DNA of 64,000 bases from Bacteroidota bacterium (GTDB taxonomy: Bacteria; Bacteroidota; Bacteroidia; Bacteroidales; Prolixibacteraceae): contig JAEYNZ010000029.1 in NCBI GenBank assembly GCA_023412195.1, positions 62,001-126,000 of the forward strand, written 5' to 3'. The notes under the pieces were generated by a model. That model saw nothing but the letters and a program-made list of their open reading frames with translations, had not been told where the DNA came from and made no database searches. Of the stretch, positions 11,403-20,046 are shown in pieces; the stretch's first letter is position 1; the number at the start of each line of letters is the position of its first letter. The translations under genes and the position numbers were made by a program.

Positions 11403-12836
11403 ATGGAAAATGCAAAAAAGTATACGCTAACTTTTATTCTGGTGTTAACCAGTGCTTTTTTGGCAGTGTGGCTTTACAGCTCTTTTTTCGTGAAACCACA
11501 GGAAGTAATTTTTTCAGAACAAAAGCCTGTAAGTTTTGTGAATTTGCCGGCAAACAGTCAGCAACAGTTGCCTGATTTAACATTTGCCGCAGAAAATTCA
11601 ATACATGCAGTTGTGCATATAGCCACGCAGTCGATTAGAGGCGGGGGTTGGACGAGTGGGAACCCCTTTTTTGATGAATTCTTTGGATTGCGCCAGCAGC
11701 AACCTCAATTGGCTACCGGATTTGGATCAGGGGTGATTTTATCAGAAGATGGATATATTGTTACCAACAACCATGTTATCGAAAATGCACAGAACATTAA
11801 GGTAATTTTAAATAATAAGCAGGAATATAATGCCAAACTCATAGGTGCTGATCCTTCGACTGATCTGGCAGTGCTTAAAATAGAGGCAAATAACCTTCCT
11901 TACCTTACATATGGTAATTCGGATGAATTGAAGCTTGGTGAATGGGTTTTGGCAGTAGGTAATCCCTTTAATCTGACCTCTACCGTTACCGCGGGGATTG
12001 TAAGTGCCCGTGCACGTAATTTGAGAATTAATGCCGATCAGTACTCCATCGAGTCTTTTATACAGACTGATGCTGCAGTTAATCCTGGCAACAGTGGTGG
12101 TGCACTTGTTAATCAGAAAGGGAATCTTGTAGGCATCAACACAGCCATTGCTTCACGTACTGGTTCATTTGCAGGTTATTCGTTTGCCGTACCAGTATCA
12201 ATTGTTAAAAAAGTAGTAGAAGATCTCAGGGAATTTGGTATGGTCCAACGGGCTTTGCTTGGAGTAAGTATCAGCGATATTGATGCAAGGCTTGCCAATG
12301 AAAAAGGTTTTGAAACGATGGAGGGAGTTTTTGTTTCAGGAGTTACTGAGTCAGGAGCTGCCAGAGAAGCAGGAATCAGAGAAGGGGATGTTATTCTTAC
12401 TATTGCAGGTGAGCCAGTAAATTCTTCTTCCGAATTACAGGAAAGAATCAGCAGGTTTCGTCCAGGTGATGATGTAGATGTGTTAGTAAAAAGAAAAAAT
12501 GACAGGAAACATTTTAAGGTAACATTGCGTAACAGACATGGAGACACTCAAATCGTCCGTGATGACGTGATGGTGTTGGGGGCTACATTTGAACCCGTAA
12601 GCAGTGAGGAAAAGCGCAATCTGAGAATTGAAAATGGGATTAAGGTTGCAAAAGTTGAAGCAGGCAAGCTTAAAGATGCAGGCCTTAACACGGGTTTTAT
12701 TATAACTCATGTGAACAAAAAGGCGATTAATGAGGTCAATGATTTAAGAAGAGAGATAGGGAACGCAAAAGGAGGTATTTTAGTTGAAGGGATTTATCCC
12801 AATGGAGAATTGGCATATTTTGTTTTTGGGGTTTAA
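11403..12836 (+). CDS. degP: DegP/HtrA-type periplasmic serine protease
   Basis: The 477-residue protein has an N-terminal membrane or signal segment (residues 8-28), a trypsin-like protease domain and two PDZ domains (about 290-380 and 395-475). The catalytic triad is visible as H124 (TNNHVIE), D154 (STDLAVLKI) and S231 (NPGNSGGALVN). Such proteases degrade or refold damaged periplasmic proteins. The first PDZ contains AREAGIREGDVILTI; the second is more divergent, as usual. The gene stands alone ahead of the primary sigma factor. A segment TAAATTTTG just before the ATG resembles a promoter with one extra base of spacing. Confidence 0.92.
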   Translation: MENAKKYTLTFILVLTSAFLAVWLYSSFFVKPQEVIFSEQKPVSFVNLPANSQQQLPDLTFAAENSIHAVVHIATQSIRGGGWTSGNPFFDEFFGLRQQQPQLATGFGSGVILSEDGYIVTNNHVIENAQNIKVILNNKQEYNAKLIGADPSTDLAVLKIEANNLPYLTYGNSDELKLGEWVLAVGNPFNLTSTVTAGIVSARARNLRINADQYSIESFIQTDAAVNPGNSGGALVNQKGNLVGINTAIASRTGSFAGYSFAVPVSIVKKVVEDLREFGMVQRALLGVSISDIDARLANEKGFETMEGVFVSGVTESGAAREAGIREGDVILTIAGEPVNSSSELQERISRFRPGDDVDVLVKRKNDRKHFKVTLRNRHGDTQIVRDDVMVLGATFEPVSSEEKRNLRIENGIKVAKVEAGKLKDAGLNTGFIITHVNKKAINEVNDLRREIGNAKGGILVEGIYPNGELAYFVFGV

Positions 12837-12921
12837 ATGTTGATGTTAACATTAAATTCTGATTCAATGTATTAATTGATCCTTTTTAGAAACAGGCTCC
12901 TTTTTTCCCTAATTATTAATG

Positions 12922-12929
12922 TATATTTG
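12922..12929 (+). promoter_or_regulatory. -7 promoter element of the primary sigma factor gene
   Basis: TATATTTG matches TAnnTTTG and lies 24 bases upstream of the ATG at 12954. The leader would be short and contains AAGGAG, a good ribosome binding site. No convincing -33 element is seen. Confidence 0.55.
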
Positions 12930-12953
12930 CACGTTTTTTTAAGGAGAGAATAA

Positions 12954-13814
12954 ATGAGACAATTAAAGATCACAAAGTCCATCACGAATCGTGAGAGCGC
13001 TTCGCTTGATAAATATTTGCAGGAAATAGGTAAAGAGGAGCTTATAACTGTTGAAGAGGAAGTAGAACTTGCTCAGCGTATCAAGAAAGGTGATCAGGCT
13101 GCTTTGGAGAAATTGACACGGGCTAATCTTCGTTTTGTTGTTTCGGTAGCAAAACAGTACCAGAATCAGGGTCTTAGTCTGCCCGATTTAATAAATGAGG
13201 GTAACCTTGGTCTTATTAAGGCTGCTGAAAAATTTGATGAAACCCGTGGCTTTAAATTTATTTCTTATGCCGTATGGTGGATTCGTCAGTCAATTCTTCA
13301 GGCATTGGCTGAACAATCACGTATAGTGCGTTTGCCCCTGAACCAGGTAGGTTCTTTGAATAAAATCAATAAAGCATATTCCAAATTCGAGCAGGAACAT
13401 GAACGGAAACCTTCACCAGAAGAGTTGGCCGATTCACTTGAGTTACCTGCAGACAAAGTAGCTGATACCCTCAGGGTTTCCGGCCGTCATGTGTCGGTTG
13501 ACGCTCCCTTTGTTGACGGTGAAGATAACAGCCTCCTTGATGTGCTGGTTAATAATGATTCTCCCAATGCCGACCGGTTGCTTATTCAGGAGTCACTGGC
13601 AAAGGAAATACACCGTGCTTTGGCTACTCTTACTGAAAGAGAAGCTGATATCATTCGCCTCTTTTTTGGAATCGGATGCCAGGAAATGACACTTGAAGAA
13701 ATCGGTGAACGATTTGGATTGACACGGGAGAGAGTCAGACAAATAAAGGAAAAAGCCATCCGCAGGTTAAGGCATACTTCACGAAGTAAACTTTTAAAAA
13801 CCTATTTGGGTTAA
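12954..13814 (+). CDS. rpoD: Primary RNA polymerase sigma factor (RpoD/SigA)
   Basis: The 286-residue sigma-70 protein has region 1.2 ([16 protein letters not shown]), region 2 with the core-binding and -10 helix ([30 protein letters not shown], seen in pieces, then [15 protein letters not shown]), region 3 and a C-terminal region 4 with the helix-turn-helix [26 protein letters not shown]. It lacks the long acidic region 1.1 of proteobacterial RpoD, which is the normal form in Bacteroidota, whose primary sigma recognises TTTG/TAnnTTTG promoters. An AAGGAG precedes the ATG. A strong hairpin terminator follows at 13832. Confidence 0.95.
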   Translation: MRQLKITKSITNRESASLDKYLQEIGKEELITVEEEVELAQRIKKGDQAALEKLTRANLRFVVSVAKQYQNQGLSLPDLINEGNLGLIKAAEKFDETRGFKFISYAVWWIRQSILQALAEQSRIVRLPLNQVGSLNKINKAYSKFEQEHERKPSPEELADSLELPADKVADTLRVSGRHVSVDAPFVDGEDNSLLDVLVNNDSPNADRLLIQESLAKEIHRALATLTEREADIIRLFFGIGCQEMTLEEIGERFGLTRERVRQIKEKAIRRLRHTSRSKLLKTYLG

Positions 13815-13831
13815 ACATAAATTATTGAGTG

Positions 13832-13867
13832 AAAAAAACGGTGACTGAAATCAGCCACCGTTTTTTT
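13832..13867. terminator. Bidirectional rho-independent terminator between rpoD and ompA-like gene
   Basis: The arms AAAAAAACGGTG and CACCGTTTTTTT enclose an inner CTG/CAG stem. With A-tracts on one side and T-tracts on the other it can stop both convergent genes. Confidence 0.88.
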
Positions 13868-13875
13868 ATATCCTG

Positions 13876-15411
13876 TTAATCCATTCCAAGGATTGTAAAT
13901 TCTGTTCTTCTGTTCAACCTGTGCTGTTCTTCAGTGCATCTGATGTCACCGTTACATTCATTTACAAGCTGGGATTCACCATATCCCTTTGCTGTTATTC
14001 TTTCATTACTGATACCTCTTGAAACAATATAATTCACTGCCGATACCGAGCGCCTGTTACTGAGCATATCGTTGTATTCGAAGCTACCCCTTGAATCAGT
14101 ATGTGAACCCAGCTCCACTTTCCATGAAGGATTATCTTTCATGATAGTTACAAGTTTTTCAAGTTCTGATTCAGATTCAGGCAGCAGGTTCCATTTATCA
14201 AAAAGATAATAAATATTCTGCATGACAAATTTTTGCCCTATCTCAACCTTTTCAACTGAAATTTCTTTCTTCAGAATGCCATAGGGATGTTTCTTAGTTG
14301 AAAATGCCACAGATGCATTCATATAATCCTCCAGGCTGGTACCTGCTGTATAATCAGTTGCCTTAGCCAGTTTTCGCCTGATTATCCCGCCGGAGTCGGT
14401 TATGTGGTCATTATGATCGCTGAAATTCACCCTGATACCAGGCATAGGATTACCACTTATTTTGTCTGAAACAAGCAGTTCAAGTTCATACTCCCCCTGG
14501 AAAGTTACCTGAAAAATGTCATCATCACCCTCTCCTCCGGAACGGTTTGACACAAAAAACCCTGTTTCTTCATTATGATGTACTACAAGCCCAAAATCAT
14601 CAGCATCGGTATTCAATGCAGAAAAATTAACGGGTTCGCTGAATCCGTTTTCATTCAGGGCAGCATGGTAAATATCAAATCCACCTTTACCGTCTGATTT
14701 TCCACTTGAAGCATATATTAAAAGGTTTCCCTTATGCAGATACGGAAACATGTCGTTGCCTGAGGTATTTATTTTATTTCCAAGATTGATCATATCGCCC
14801 CACTTGCCGTTTTTCCTTATGGTCATATAAAGATCGGTACCCCCATGTCCTTTACCACGAATGTCGGAAGCAAATATCAGCGTGTCACCAGTGACTGAAA
14901 TAGCGGGGTGGCCAGTGGAGTAGGATGAACTGTTGAAAGGAAGTTCCCCCGTTAGTGCCCATCCATCTCCTGATTTTGTGAGAATAACAATTTTTAGCGG
15001 GATGTTTTTCTTTTGGAAAACGATATTTTTTACCTCCGCATTTTCATAATTGCTCAGCGTTACAAACAATTCACCTGTTTTTTTGCAATAGGATACGGGG
15101 CCTGCATGATATCCCGAACTGGCCTGCTCCGGGATAAGAACCCTTCCTCCTCCAAAATGACCTTCACTATCAACTGGAGAGGAAAATAGCTTATAATAAA
15201 CATTTTTTGTGCGGCCCTGCTTTAACTTGTTCAAGTCTTCAGTCATAAATCCTGAAAAGAAGAGTTCGTCTCCCACGTATGAAGGCCCAAAATCACTCCA
15301 TGCAGTATTAGATGAAATTTTCTCAACCTGGAGTGTTGTATTTTCATGGAAAACCTGTGCCATTAGGCAAATTGGAAGTATAGCCAATAAACTGAATATT
15401 GATTTTTTCAT
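13876..15411 (-). CDS. OmpA-family outer-membrane protein with WD40-like (PD40) propeller
   Basis: The 511-residue protein has a signal peptide (MKKSIFSLLAILPICLMAQ), a central region with PD40/WD40-like repeats (for example TLIFASDIRGKGHGGTDLYM and DFGLVVHHNEETGFFVSNRSG, about residues 170-300), a short carboxypeptidase-regulatory-like stretch and a C-terminal OmpA domain (about 395-510). The OmpA part shows peptidoglycan-binding residues in GSHTDSRGS and LSNRRSVSAVNYI. It probably tethers the outer membrane to the cell wall or serves as part of a type IX-secretion-related envelope complex; the latter is inference from the domain pairing known in this phylum. Confidence 0.85.
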   Translation of the reverse strand: MKKSIFSLLAILPICLMAQVFHENTTLQVEKISSNTAWSDFGPSYVGDELFFSGFMTEDLNKLKQGRTKNVYYKLFSSPVDSEGHFGGGRVLIPEQASSGYHAGPVSYCKKTGELFVTLSNYENAEVKNIVFQKKNIPLKIVILTKSGDGWALTGELPFNSSSYSTGHPAISVTGDTLIFASDIRGKGHGGTDLYMTIRKNGKWGDMINLGNKINTSGNDMFPYLHKGNLLIYASSGKSDGKGGFDIYHAALNENGFSEPVNFSALNTDADDFGLVVHHNEETGFFVSNRSGGEGDDDIFQVTFQGEYELELLVSDKISGNPMPGIRVNFSDHNDHITDSGGIIRRKLAKATDYTAGTSLEDYMNASVAFSTKKHPYGILKKEISVEKVEIGQKFVMQNIYYLFDKWNLLPESESELEKLVTIMKDNPSWKVELGSHTDSRGSFEYNDMLSNRRSVSAVNYIVSRGISNERITAKGYGESQLVNECNGDIRCTEEQHRLNRRTEFTILGMD

Positions 15412-15521
15412 GATCCCGTTGGTATTTAGATTGACAGGTTAATATTACTTCATTTAGAGTAATAAATCAAGTGTTCAACGACTTAATGTGTCCTATTCCG
15501 GGAAAATCAGCTGTCAGGATC

Positions 15522-16931
15522 TTAAACTTTTTTCTCCAATAGAACAACATTTTCAACATGGTGGGTATGAGGAAACATATCAACCGGCTGTATTGCTCCT
15601 GGATTATATATATCACTTAGCAATAAAAGGTCGCGCGCCTGGGTTGCCGGATTACAGCTTACATAAACAATTTTTTCCGGTGCCAGTTCAATTAAAGCAT
15701 TTACCACTTCTGCATGCATCCCTGCCCGAGGCGGATCAGTTATTACAACATCAGGGTATCCATTGTCTGCTACAAAATCACGGCTTAGTACATCCTTTAT
15801 ATCTCCTGCGTAAAAAGATGCATTGGCAATACCATTCAAGAAAGCGTTTTCTTTAGCATCAGAAATAGCTTCGGGAACATATTCAATGCCTATAACTTTT
15901 TTTGCATTCCTTGCTATGAAGTTGGCAATGGTACCAGTACCAGTATATAAATCATATACGATTTCATTTCCTGTCAATCCGGCAAATTTCCTGACAATAT
16001 CATAAAGGTTATAAGCCTGTTCTGAGTTGGTCTGATAAAAACTTTTTGGACCTACTTTGAATTTAAGGTTTTCCATTACCTCATAAATGTAACTTCTTCC
16101 GGCATAAACTTCAATATTCTGATCTGTAATGGTGTCATTACCCTTTGAATTAATTACGTATAAAAGAGAAGTTATTTCCGGAAACCTGTTCATTACTGCA
16201 TTCAGCAAGCTTTCCCTGGCAGCTTTGTTTTCCTGGTAGAATGATAATATAACCATCAACTCATTGTTTGAGCCTGTCCTTATGATCAATGTTCTTAGAA
16301 AACCTTTTTTTTCTTTAATATCAAAGAATTCCAGCTGGTTTTCCTGGGCATATTCATAAATGTAATTCCTGATTTCGTTTGACGGAGACCGTTGGAGCCA
16401 GCATTCTTTAATATTCACAACCTTATCAAACAAGCCAGGTATATGGAACCCCAGTGCATTGGATTCATTAATCTGACCTTCTGACCTGATCTCCTCGGTT
16501 GTAAGCCATCTTTTATTGGAAAAAGTGAATTCGAGTTTGTTGCGGTAAAATGTACTTTTTTCGGAACCTATAATGGGAGAAACAGATGGTAAATTAATTC
16601 TTCCAATTCGCCTAAGCTGATCTTCCACCTGTTTTTGCTTGTATTGAAGTTGCTTATGATATGGCAGGTATTGCCATTTACAGCCTCCGCAAACCCCAAA
16701 ATGACGGCAAAATGCTTCGGTTCTGTCTTCTGAATATTCATGAATCTTTGTGACAATTGCCTCCTGGTAGCTTTTCCTTTTTTTTGTTACCTGTAAATCT
16801 ACAACATCACCGGGTACTACTAAACGGGTAAAAACAACCATATCATCGATTCGGGCGATGGCTTTTCCTTCGGCGCCTATACTTTCTATTCGAATTTTGG
16901 TGTAAAAAGGTTTTTTGCTTTTTCTTGACAC
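15522..16931 (-). CDS. rlmD: 23S rRNA (uracil-5-)-methyltransferase RlmD/RumA
   Basis: The SAM-dependent enzyme methylates uracil C5 in 23S rRNA (U1939 type). Visible parts: a TRAM domain at the N-terminus (IRIESIGAEGKAIARIDD), a [4Fe-4S] motif CX5CX2C (C75, C81, C84 when counted from 16931) with a fourth Cys in IKECWLQ, the SAM motif YDLYTGTGTIANF, ITDPPRAG and the catalytic Cys in VYVSCNPATQARDL. A longer frame reaches an ATG at 17018, but a TATATTTG promoter motif lies inside that extension (16942-16949) and family members normally begin close to the basic RKSKK segment, so I prefer the GTG at 16931, giving 469 residues. TrmA/RlmC are alternatives by family. Confidence 0.85.
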   Translation of the reverse strand: MSRKSKKPFYTKIRIESIGAEGKAIARIDDMVVFTRLVVPGDVVDLQVTKKRKSYQEAIVTKIHEYSEDRTEAFCRHFGVCGGCKWQYLPYHKQLQYKQKQVEDQLRRIGRINLPSVSPIIGSEKSTFYRNKLEFTFSNKRWLTTEEIRSEGQINESNALGFHIPGLFDKVVNIKECWLQRSPSNEIRNYIYEYAQENQLEFFDIKEKKGFLRTLIIRTGSNNELMVILSFYQENKAARESLLNAVMNRFPEITSLLYVINSKGNDTITDQNIEVYAGRSYIYEVMENLKFKVGPKSFYQTNSEQAYNLYDIVRKFAGLTGNEIVYDLYTGTGTIANFIARNAKKVIGIEYVPEAISDAKENAFLNGIANASFYAGDIKDVLSRDFVADNGYPDVVITDPPRAGMHAEVVNALIELAPEKIVYVSCNPATQARDLLLLSDIYNPGAIQPVDMFPHTHHVENVVLLEKKV

Positions 16932-16941
16932 TTTTTTTCTG

Positions 16942-16949
16942 CAAATATA
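16942..16949 (-). promoter_or_regulatory. -7 promoter element of rlmD
   Basis: On the minus strand 16949-16942 reads TATATTTG. It ends 10 bases before the GTG at 16931, so the mRNA would be nearly leaderless. It supports the shorter start. Confidence 0.45.
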
Positions 16950-17074
16950 GTGTTTACAAGCTTTTGAGGAACTTTTCAGATCAAAAACTGATTCCCATTT
17001 AAATACTATTCTTCCCATTATGGGAAAAACCAGTGATTTTGATTCATAAGAGGTTGTTTTTGTGGATCAAATAC

Positions 17075-17106
17075 TTTCATGGTAGCAACTTTTTTCTTTA
17101 TATTTG
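17075..17106 (+). promoter_or_regulatory. Promoter for the ABC-F leader
   Basis: A perfect -7 box TATATTTG lies at 17099-17106. A TTTC at 17075-17078 takes the place of the -33 TTTG with 20 bases between. Transcription would start near 17112, far upstream of the ABC-F coding start. Confidence 0.55.
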
Positions 17107-17116
17107 TTATGATTTA

Positions 17117-17149
17117 ATGGTTGGTTTTATTTTCAGAAATAGAACTTAA
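17117..17149 (+). CDS. Leader mini-ORF 1 (10 codons)
   Basis: ATG at 17117 opens MVGFIFRNRT and stops with TAA at 17147-17149. It starts only a few bases after the expected transcript start. It resembles the second mini-ORF (MIGFVFRGL): M-V/I-GF-I/V-FR is shared, and the base differences fall where they keep or conserve the residue. No strong ribosome binding site is visible. Translation is unproven. Confidence 0.35.
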   Translation: MVGFIFRNRT

Positions 17150-17174
17150 AAAGGGGAAAGCATCTTCTGTATTT

Positions 17175-17204
17175 ATGATTGGTTTTGTGTTTAGGGGTTT
17201 GTAA
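17175..17204 (+). CDS. Leader mini-ORF 2 (9 codons)
   Basis: ATG at 17175 opens MIGFVFRGL and stops with TAA at 17202-17204, inside the loop enclosed by the long-range stem. The AGGGG in its last codons could compete with the first stem arm for the CCCCT at 17240-17244, a possible antiterminator pairing. Translation is unproven. Confidence 0.35.
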   Translation: MIGFVFRGL

Positions 17205-17253
17205 ATCATCAATCATCTTCAAAAAGCGTCCATAGCTTTCCCCTTCCTTTTTT

Positions 17254-17275
17254 TACCCGAAAGGGTATTTTTTTT
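17254..17275 (+). terminator. Rho-independent terminator/attenuator ahead of ABC-F gene
   Basis: TACCC-GAAA-GGGTA is a tight hairpin with a GNRA tetraloop, followed by eight T (17268-17275). It lies 78 bases before the ABC-F ATG on the same strand, with no other plus-strand gene in front of it except the mini-ORFs. Confidence 0.75.
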
Positions 17276-17327
17276 GTCCTTATTTTTTCAACTTAATTTA
17301 TACCTTATCCTATTCATCATTAATCAT

Positions 17328-17335
17328 TATCTTTG
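17328..17335 (+). promoter_or_regulatory. Proximal -7 element of the ABC-F gene
   Basis: TATCTTTG fits TAnnTTTG and lies 18 bases before the ATG at 17354. It overlaps the TTG at 17333, which rules that codon out as the start if the promoter is used. It would allow expression that bypasses the attenuator. Confidence 0.5.
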
Positions 17336-17353
17336 GCGCCTCTGATAGATAAA

Positions 17354-19306
17354 ATGATTTCATTAAATAAAATACAGGTTACATTTGGTGGTTTTGATCT
17401 GCTTAAAGAAGTCAGCTTTTTGATACAGGCTGACGACAGAATTGGTTTAATAGGCAAAAATGGTGCAGGGAAAACAACATTGCTCAAACTGGTTGCCGGG
17501 ATTTCACAACCATCAGGCGGGGATATAGGTATTGTTAAGGGAACAACGGTTGGTTATCTGCCCCAGGAAATGCGGTTGAAGGATCATTATACCCTGGCTG
17601 GTGAAACCAAACTGGCTTTTGAGGAAATTCTGTCGCTGGAAAAAGAAATAGCCCGTTTAAATCATGAAATTTCCATTGCCGAGGATTATCATTCGGCTGA
17701 ATATATGAAAAAGCTCGACAGGATTACCGAACTGAACGAGCGATTTTCAATATTAGGGGGAGATTCCTATGAAGCTCAAATGGAACAGACGCTTCTTGGC
17801 CTTGGCTTCGAACGGAGCGATTTTTCAAGACCAACATCCGAATTCAGCGGTGGCTGGAGAATGAGGGTTGAATTGGCTAAATTGTTGCTCAAAAAGCCTG
17901 ATGTGGTTTTGCTCGATGAACCCACCAACCACCTGGATATAGAATCAATTCAGTGGCTTGAAAATTTTCTTAAAAATTACAGAGGGGCTGTAGTACTGGT
18001 TTCTCATGATAAAGCCTTTCTTGATGCAGTATGTAACAGGACCATTGAAATATCTCTTGGTAGAATCACTGATCAGAAAATGAATTTTTCTGCTTTTGTA
18101 ATCTGGAAGCAGGAGCAGCGTGAGGTTCAGATGGCTGCATTTCGCAACCAGCAGAAGTTGATAGAAGATACCGAAAAGTTTATTGAAAGGTTCCGGTATA
18201 AGGCTACTAAGGCCGTACAGGTACAATCAAGAATAAAACAACTTGATAAAATTGACCGTATTGAACTGGAAGAGCAGGATAATGCTGCACTGCGGATAAA
18301 GTTTCCTCCGGCTCCCCGTTCCGGCCGTTTGGTCGTAGAAGCTAAAAACATCAGCAAAAACTATGGCAACCTTCTTGTCCTTGATGACATTGATCTTACT
18401 GTTGAACTTGGCGAAAAAGTAGCTTTTGTCGGAAGGAACGGAGAAGGTAAAACCACTCTTGTAAAAATTCTGCTGGAGCAAATAGAGCATCAGGGAACCA
18501 TAAAAATCGGGCATAATGTAAAAGTAGGCTATTTTGCCCAAAACCAGGCGCAATTATTAAATGAGGAGCTCACAGTCTTTGAAACCATTGATGAAATTGC
18601 TACAGGTGAAGTCAGAACTAAAATCAGAAACATATTAGGTGCCTTTCTTTTTTCCGGTGAGGATGCAGATAAAAAGGTAAGGGTGCTAAGTGGTGGTGAG
18701 AAATCAAGGCTTGCCATGATCAGACTTATGCTGGAACCTGTAAATCTGCTGATACTTGATGAGCCTACAAATCATCTTGATATGCAATCGAAAGATATTT
18801 TAAAAGATGCCCTGGCTCAGTTTTCCGGAACAGTGATCGTTGTTTCCCACGACCGCGATTTCCTGAACGGGCTGGTAGATTGTGTTTACGAATTCCGTCA
18901 GAAAAAAATTAAACAGCACCTTGGCGGCATTTATGACTTCCTTCAGAAAAAAAAGATGGAAAGCTTAAAGGAACTTGAAGTAAATTCAAAAAGCTTTATA
19001 AATACACCAGGATACCGTTCCGGTGAGAAACAACAAGGTTCTGAGGTAAGTTTTGAAAAACAAAAGGAAATAAACAGGAATATCGCAAAACTTGAAAAGC
19101 AGGTTGTAGCCACGGAAGCAAGGATTGAGGAACTTGAGAATAAAATAGCAGAGATCGACAGGAAGCTTTCTGCACCTGATTTAGATAATCAGGAAGGAAT
19201 TTTCAGTTTATATGAAAAGTTGAAGCAGGAGCTGTCGGCGGTTATGGAAAAATGGGAGAGGGACCATGAAGACCTTGAAAACTGGAAGATGAAAAAGAAC
19301 TGGTAA
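17354..19306 (+). CDS. ABC-F family ATPase (ribosome-associated)
   Basis: The 650-residue protein has two ATPase domains without membrane segments: Walker A GKNGAGKTT and GRNGEGKTT, signatures FSGGWRMR and LSGGEKSR, Walker B VVLLDEPTNHLD and LLILDEPTNHLD. Between them lies the ABC-F linker (about residues 240-320) and the C-terminus ends in a coiled coil (about 560-645). ABC-F proteins bind the ribosomal E site and relieve stalled translation or ribosome-targeting antibiotics. The length and C-terminal coiled coil are closer to the Uup/YheS/YdiF-like housekeeping groups than to short resistance forms; the subgroup is not settled. ATG 17354 is chosen over TTG 17333, which lies in a promoter motif. 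rlmB overlaps its stop (TAATG). Confidence 0.92.
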   Translation: MISLNKIQVTFGGFDLLKEVSFLIQADDRIGLIGKNGAGKTTLLKLVAGISQPSGGDIGIVKGTTVGYLPQEMRLKDHYTLAGETKLAFEEILSLEKEIARLNHEISIAEDYHSAEYMKKLDRITELNERFSILGGDSYEAQMEQTLLGLGFERSDFSRPTSEFSGGWRMRVELAKLLLKKPDVVLLDEPTNHLDIESIQWLENFLKNYRGAVVLVSHDKAFLDAVCNRTIEISLGRITDQKMNFSAFVIWKQEQREVQMAAFRNQQKLIEDTEKFIERFRYKATKAVQVQSRIKQLDKIDRIELEEQDNAALRIKFPPAPRSGRLVVEAKNISKNYGNLLVLDDIDLTVELGEKVAFVGRNGEGKTTLVKILLEQIEHQGTIKIGHNVKVGYFAQNQAQLLNEELTVFETIDEIATGEVRTKIRNILGAFLFSGEDADKKVRVLSGGEKSRLAMIRLMLEPVNLLILDEPTNHLDMQSKDILKDALAQFSGTVIVVSHDRDFLNGLVDCVYEFRQKKIKQHLGGIYDFLQKKKMESLKELEVNSKSFINTPGYRSGEKQQGSEVSFEKQKEINRNIAKLEKQVVATEARIEELENKIAEIDRKLSAPDLDNQEGIFSLYEKLKQELSAVMEKWERDHEDLENWKMKKNW

Positions 19307-20046
19307 TGAATGATAATGATTTTGTTTTTGGAACCCGTGCTGTAATTGAAGCCATTAAGAGCGGCAGGAACATCGAACGGGTATTGATAAAAAAAGGACT
19401 CGATAATGAACTCTTTGATGAACTGTTTCAACTTATAAGAGAATCAGGTATCTCTTTTCAGTTTGTGCCGGTTGAAAGAATTAACCGTGTTACAAGAAAA
19501 AACCATCAGGGGGTACTGGCATTTATGTCAGCCGTTGAATACACTGATCTCGGAACACTTCTTCCCGGACTTTTTGAATCGGGAAAGGATCCTTTCCTTC
19601 TTATCCTTGATCAGGTAACTGATGTTCGAAATTTCGGGGCAATTGTACGGACTGCGGAATGTGGCGGTATCGATGCGGTTGTCATACCCGAAAAAGGTAT
19701 GGCACAAATAGGCTCCGATGCAGTAAAGACCTCGGCAGGCGCTCTTCATTCTGTGCCAGTTTCAAAAGTAAAAAGCCTTGTTCATGCCATCCGCTTTCTG
19801 AAGGAATCAGGTATACGCATTGTTGCCGCTTCGGAAAAGTCGGCAACCCTTTACACAAGAGCAACAATGAGTGGTCCTCTTGCTATAGTGATGGGATCTG
19901 AAGAAAGCGGGATATCTCCTTCCATACTGAATATGGCAGATGAGCAGGTGCGGATTCCATTGTACGGAAAAATTCAATCACTCAATGTTTCAGTGGCAGC
20001 GGGTTTGATGATATATGAAGCCTGCCGGCAAAAAAATCAGCTGTGA
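19306..20046 (+). CDS. rlmB: 23S rRNA 2'-O-methyltransferase RlmB/TrmH family
   Basis: The 246-residue SPOUT-fold enzyme has an N-terminal substrate-binding domain (FVFGTRAVIEAI) and the three TrmH motifs: NFGAIVRTAE, VMGSEESGIS and SLNVSVAAGLMIYE. RlmB methylates the ribose of G2251 in 23S rRNA. Its ATG overlaps the stop of the ABC-F gene by one base (TAATG), so the two are translationally coupled, joining two ribosome-directed functions. Its end overlaps the convergent Lrp gene by 10 bases. Other TrmH-type enzymes acting on tRNA or rRNA cannot be excluded by sequence reading alone. Confidence 0.9.
   Translation: MNDNDFVFGTRAVIEAIKSGRNIERVLIKKGLDNELFDELFQLIRESGISFQFVPVERINRVTRKNHQGVLAFMSAVEYTDLGTLLPGLFESGKDPFLLILDQVTDVRNFGAIVRTAECGGIDAVVIPEKGMAQIGSDAVKTSAGALHSVPVSKVKSLVHAIRFLKESGIRIVAASEKSATLYTRATMSGPLAIVMGSEESGISPSILNMADEQVRIPLYGKIQSLNVSVAAGLMIYEACRQKNQL

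Larger units (their letters stand above)
17107..17276 (+). promoter_or_regulatory. Putative attenuator leader of the ABC-F gene
   Basis: The stretch between promoter and terminator contains two mini-ORFs (17117-17149 and 17175-17204). It also has a perfect 11-bp long-range stem, AAGGGGAAAGC (17151-17161) with GCTTTCCCCTT (17235-17245), and an inner pair ATGATTG/CAATCAT near 17175 and 17209. A rho-independent terminator closes it. The first arm begins immediately after the stop of the first mini-ORF, so ribosome position could decide folding. This is inference; a free-standing small RNA of about 165 nt, 6S RNA included, is the alternative. Confidence 0.45.

Noticed and set aside
16932..17018. 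Upstream extension of RlmD by 29 residues
   Set aside because: It contains a TATATTTG promoter motif on the same strand and lacks family similarity; the TRAM domain begins just after the GTG at 16931. It remains possible.
17107..17276. Interpretation of the ABC-F leader as 6S RNA or another housekeeping RNA
   Set aside because: The enclosed part is only about 100 bases, shorter than known 6S RNAs, and two matching mini-ORFs with stops fit a leader better. A covariance search would decide, and this is kept as the main alternative.
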